In this document: piece by piece, positions 14,258 to 16,529 of the stretch | Numbering within the stretch: position 1 is the first letter of the stretch | How the letters are laid out: each line of letters begins with the position of its first letter | DNA from: Candidatus Hestiella acidicharens | GTDB taxonomy: Archaea; Thermoproteota; Thermoprotei_A; Sulfolobales; Acidilobaceae | DNA length: 16,529 nucleotides | Assembly (NCBI GenBank): GCA_015523575.1 | Contig: WAJZ01000049.1 | Location: forward strand, 1-16,529 | Direction of reading: 5' to 3' | Position numbers and translations under genes: made by a program | The notes under the pieces: model-generated | What the model was told of the DNA's origin: nothing | Databases searched by the model: none | The model's input: the letters and a program-made list of their open reading frames with translations, nothing else

Positions 14258-15289
14258 TTAATACAATCTTTTTGTCAACCCTAAGGTCCTGTCTGTTTCT
14301 TTTATAGACTCTAGTTTTTGTGCAAGCTTTAGAGAAGCCCTTATGGCATCTATGTTTTCCGGTACCACTATGGATTCTTGATGTACTGCTTGGAAAAACT
14401 GTAGCTCATTTTTTTCTATAGTAATCGAGTCCTCGAAAATAACAAGTTCATTAATGTCACCTTTTTCTCTGCTAAGCCTTGCAGCATCCATTAATTGTGC
14501 CGTGCTTTCTATTTTTGCGCCTTTGCTGTCGACCATAATTATCCTTGGATAAGCGTTTAGCGCATCAATAATTTCACTCTTCTTAATATTATGCTTGAAC
14601 CTTATAGCGACATGGTGAACGTGCATCAAGGTAGTAGGAACAACGACTGCAGCTGTTGATATGTCTATCCAAGGCAAAACGGTCTTTACATCATGCGCGT
14701 GGTGACTTGGTATTGTAGGTGGGCTTATCGTTATAGCGTTTATCGGTCCTTTTTTAATTTCAGGCGGATCGGCCCCTCTTCTAATTAAAACTGCGTTCAC
14801 CTTTTTGATCTCTTCCAAACCTTTTAGAGCACAGATACTCCTTAGCAGACCAGTAGTATTACAAGATACAACCCTTAGGGTTCTTTTTCCCATGCTTTCA
14901 TCATAGTTACATAGCGCATTGAAAGAACCCTCTGCTACACTAGCCCTTTCTCCACCTTGGTAAATTACATTTATACCAAGCTCTGAATAAAGGGGCCTAT
15001 AAGTTTCTCCAATACCACCAGGAGTCGCATCTATGATTATATCAGATTCCTTGATTAAGTCTACTAGTGTTCCCCGAACTTCTATTCCTGCCTTTTGAAA
15101 TGCTTCAGCTTCCTTCTCTGAAACAGCATATATCTTGAAGCCTTTTTCTGCCGCATAATATGCGTTATAGTCTGGCCTCTTCTTTACTATCCCCGAGACG
15201 ACCATGTCGTTTTGTTTGTTAATTGCCATAGCTATCCTTTTTCCTATAGTTCCAAAGCCATTTATACCAACCTTAACCTTCTTTGACAT
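14258..15289 (-). CDS. gap: Archaeal (type II) glyceraldehyde-3-phosphate dehydrogenase, phosphorylating
   Basis: This 343-residue cytoplasmic enzyme interconverts glyceraldehyde 3-phosphate and 1,3-bisphosphoglycerate with NAD(P). The Rossmann motif GINGFGTIGKR lies at residues 8-18. The catalytic cysteine is C143 in SCNTTGLLR, with PSHHAHDVKTV (194-204) and LMHVHHVAIRF further on carrying the conserved histidines. The overall sequence is the archaeal class, not the bacterial/eukaryotic one. In crenarchaea this enzyme works mainly toward sugar synthesis, while a non-phosphorylating enzyme or ferredoxin oxidoreductase runs glycolysis; that role is inferred. The start is ATG 15289 with GGGTGAG four bases upstream; an in-frame GTG at 15298 overlaps the ribosome binding site. 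The gene overlaps the end of pgk by 17 bases, indicating coupled translation. Confidence 0.96.
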   Translation of the reverse strand: MSKKVKVGINGFGTIGKRIAMAINKQNDMVVSGIVKKRPDYNAYYAAEKGFKIYAVSEKEAEAFQKAGIEVRGTLVDLIKESDIIIDATPGGIGETYRPLYSELGINVIYQGGERASVAEGSFNALCNYDESMGKRTLRVVSCNTTGLLRSICALKGLEEIKKVNAVLIRRGADPPEIKKGPINAITISPPTIPSHHAHDVKTVLPWIDISTAAVVVPTTLMHVHHVAIRFKHNIKKSEIIDALNAYPRIIMVDSKGAKIESTAQLMDAARLSREKGDINELVIFEDSITIEKNELQFFQAVHQESIVVPENIDAIRASLKLAQKLESIKETDRTLGLTKRLY

Positions 15290-16505
15290 AATTCTCACCC
15301 TCGAAGAATTTTCTATAAGAATAAGCCAGGGCCTCTATACCAGGCATGGGTTCTCCTGAGAGAAAATACACGACAGCACCACCTCCGGTACTTATGTAGT
15401 TTACCTTCTTTCTTAATTCTGGGGGGAGATCTTCTAGTATCGAAAGAAAATGACCCCCACCAAATATTATGAACGCATTTGACTTTAAGGAAGCTTCTGC
15501 AAGCCTTATTGTTCCTTTTTTAAACCTTTCATCTTCGATGACTCCAGCTGGACCTCTTAGTATGATAGTTTTTGAGTCCTTAAGTATTTCGCTGTATACC
15601 TTTAGTGTTTCTTCTCCTATATCCTTTGGTGAGCCCGTAATTTTATCTACCTTTTGCATTGATAGGTTTCCATCATTTAGTTCAGAGACAACATCTAAAG
15701 GTGCCACTACCTTGTTGCTTTTTGCTATCACCTTTGCATTGTCTAATAGATGGTCGAACTTTTCTTGTAGCAACGTTTTTGCAGTACCAACATCGTAGCC
15801 CCTTGCGTCGAGTATCAACAATGACACCAAACCTCCTGTTAATATATAATCTGCGGAATCCGTTTTTATGAGATGGTTTATTATTTTTACGGCGTCGTCA
15901 AGCTTGGTACCGCCTATGAAATATGTTATAGGGCGATGGCCATTAAAGGCTCTCGATAATGCTGAGACCTCATCTTGCATTACCCTTCCAGCTACGCTAG
16001 GCATTACATACGGGAAGCCTGCGATGCTTGGTTGGCTTCTATGGGATGTTGCAAACGCGTCTCCTACATAATAATCAAAAAACTTACGAAGCTCGCTAAC
16101 AAGCTTTGTTCTAGAAAGGGCTTCCATTGGTTGCTCAACGTTTTCCTCCGGCAAGAATCTAGTGTTATCCAACATCAATATTTCACCATTTTCGAGGTTT
16201 GCTATCCTTCTCTTTGCATCTTTACCAATGATGTCCTTTACAAACTCCACATTAACTCCAAGTAATCTTGACAGAATTTTTGAATGTTGCTCTAAGGAAA
16301 TGAAATCATTCTTACCAGGTCTCCCCTGATGGCTCATTATTACAAGCCTCGTGTTTAGTTCAGCTAGCTCTTTTATTGTCTTTACATGTGCTTTAAACCT
16401 GCTTATATCTAAGATCTTTCCATCCTTTATCGGGGAATTTACGTCGATTCTCAACAAGATGCTTTTACCTGTAAGGTCAACATCATCCAAAGTGGCTATC
16501 TTCAT
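15273..16505 (-). CDS. pgk: Phosphoglycerate kinase
   Basis: This 410-residue cytoplasmic enzyme transfers phosphate between 1,3-bisphosphoglycerate and ADP. N-domain substrate-binding motifs are present: LRIDVNSPIKDG (18-29), MSHQGRPGK (57-65), LDNTRFLPEE, and YVGDAFATSHRSQPSIAGFP. C-domain nucleotide-binding motifs include YFIGGTKLDDA, LRGPAGVIEDERF, FGGGHFLS and STGGGAVVYFLSG. Its length fits archaeal Pgk (about 408-415). ATG 16505 (MKIATLDDVDLTG) matches the family start. In-frame GTG codons at 16526 and 16523 would add seven unusual residues and lie at the window edge, so they are less likely. No clear Shine-Dalgarno sequence precedes the ATG, so it may be leaderless or follow an upstream gene outside the window. 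It overlaps gap, forming a two-gene operon. Confidence 0.96.
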   Translation of the reverse strand: MKIATLDDVDLTGKSILLRIDVNSPIKDGKILDISRFKAHVKTIKELAELNTRLVIMSHQGRPGKNDFISLEQHSKILSRLLGVNVEFVKDIIGKDAKRRIANLENGEILMLDNTRFLPEENVEQPMEALSRTKLVSELRKFFDYYVGDAFATSHRSQPSIAGFPYVMPSVAGRVMQDEVSALSRAFNGHRPITYFIGGTKLDDAVKIINHLIKTDSADYILTGGLVSLLILDARGYDVGTAKTLLQEKFDHLLDNAKVIAKSNKVVAPLDVVSELNDGNLSMQKVDKITGSPKDIGEETLKVYSEILKDSKTIILRGPAGVIEDERFKKGTIRLAEASLKSNAFIIFGGGHFLSILEDLPPELRKKVNYISTGGGAVVYFLSGEPMPGIEALAYSYRKFFEGENYVKEG

Positions 16506-16529
16506 ATTTCTAAACAAGAGCACCACGCC

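Noticed and set aside
15469..15871. Plus-strand open frames of about 70-110 codons inside pgk
   Set aside because: They are antisense shadows of a well-supported phosphoglycerate kinase and have no recognisable domains.

Overview
The window looks like chromosome of a thermophilic archaeon, most likely a Thermoproteota (Crenarchaeota) member. The evidence is an archaeal Sm-like protein followed directly by ribosomal protein L37e, archaeal-type GAPDH and phosphoglycerate kinase, split glycine dehydrogenase subunits, a 4-hydroxybutyryl-CoA dehydratase, strong use of AGG/ATA codons, TATA-type promoters, and a mix of leaderless and GGTG-type Shine-Dalgarno starts with several TTG and GTG initiators. 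The exact order (Sulfolobales, Acidilobales or Thermoproteales) cannot be settled by eye. No rRNA, tRNA or CRISPR array was seen.

Layout. 1-1169 is a gene-poor strip holding the end of an unidentified gene, a decayed IS607-family insertion sequence (frameshifted serine recombinase tnpA and a tnpB tail), another unidentified coding remnant, and a GC-rich foldable element at about 1003-1068 that could be a small RNA. 1170-2728 (+) is a compact operon: Sm-like protein, L37e, M24B Xaa-Pro peptidase. 2739-3203 (-) is a small membrane protein, followed by a gene-free strip (3204-3552).

3553-8090 is a catabolic block. On the minus strand are 4-hydroxybutyryl-CoA dehydratase and urocanate hydratase. 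Diverging from the latter is a ureohydrolase that best fits formimidoylglutamase. The two hut-type genes suggest histidine degradation to glutamate; histidine ammonia-lyase and imidazolonepropionase are not in the window.

8091-8861 is a decayed, gene-free zone with minus-strand coding remnants. Next comes a divergent pair: a small winged-helix regulator (-) and a large glycoprotein (+) with a signal peptide and a C-terminal membrane anchor. Its C-terminal half resembles a GH15 glucoamylase barrel whose catalytic motifs appear to be lost. 11270-14240 (+) encodes both subunits of the glycine cleavage system P-protein. 14258-16505 (-) is an overlapping pgk-gap operon of central carbon metabolism that converges on it.

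The points most worth a second look are the GH15-like surface protein without GH15 catalytic residues, the urocanase lacking its signature cysteine, the 4HB-CoA dehydratase with a Tyr-to-Gly change beside its cluster ligand, the possible structured RNA upstream of the Sm-like gene, and the IS607 relic. I did not find a clearly new multi-gene system.
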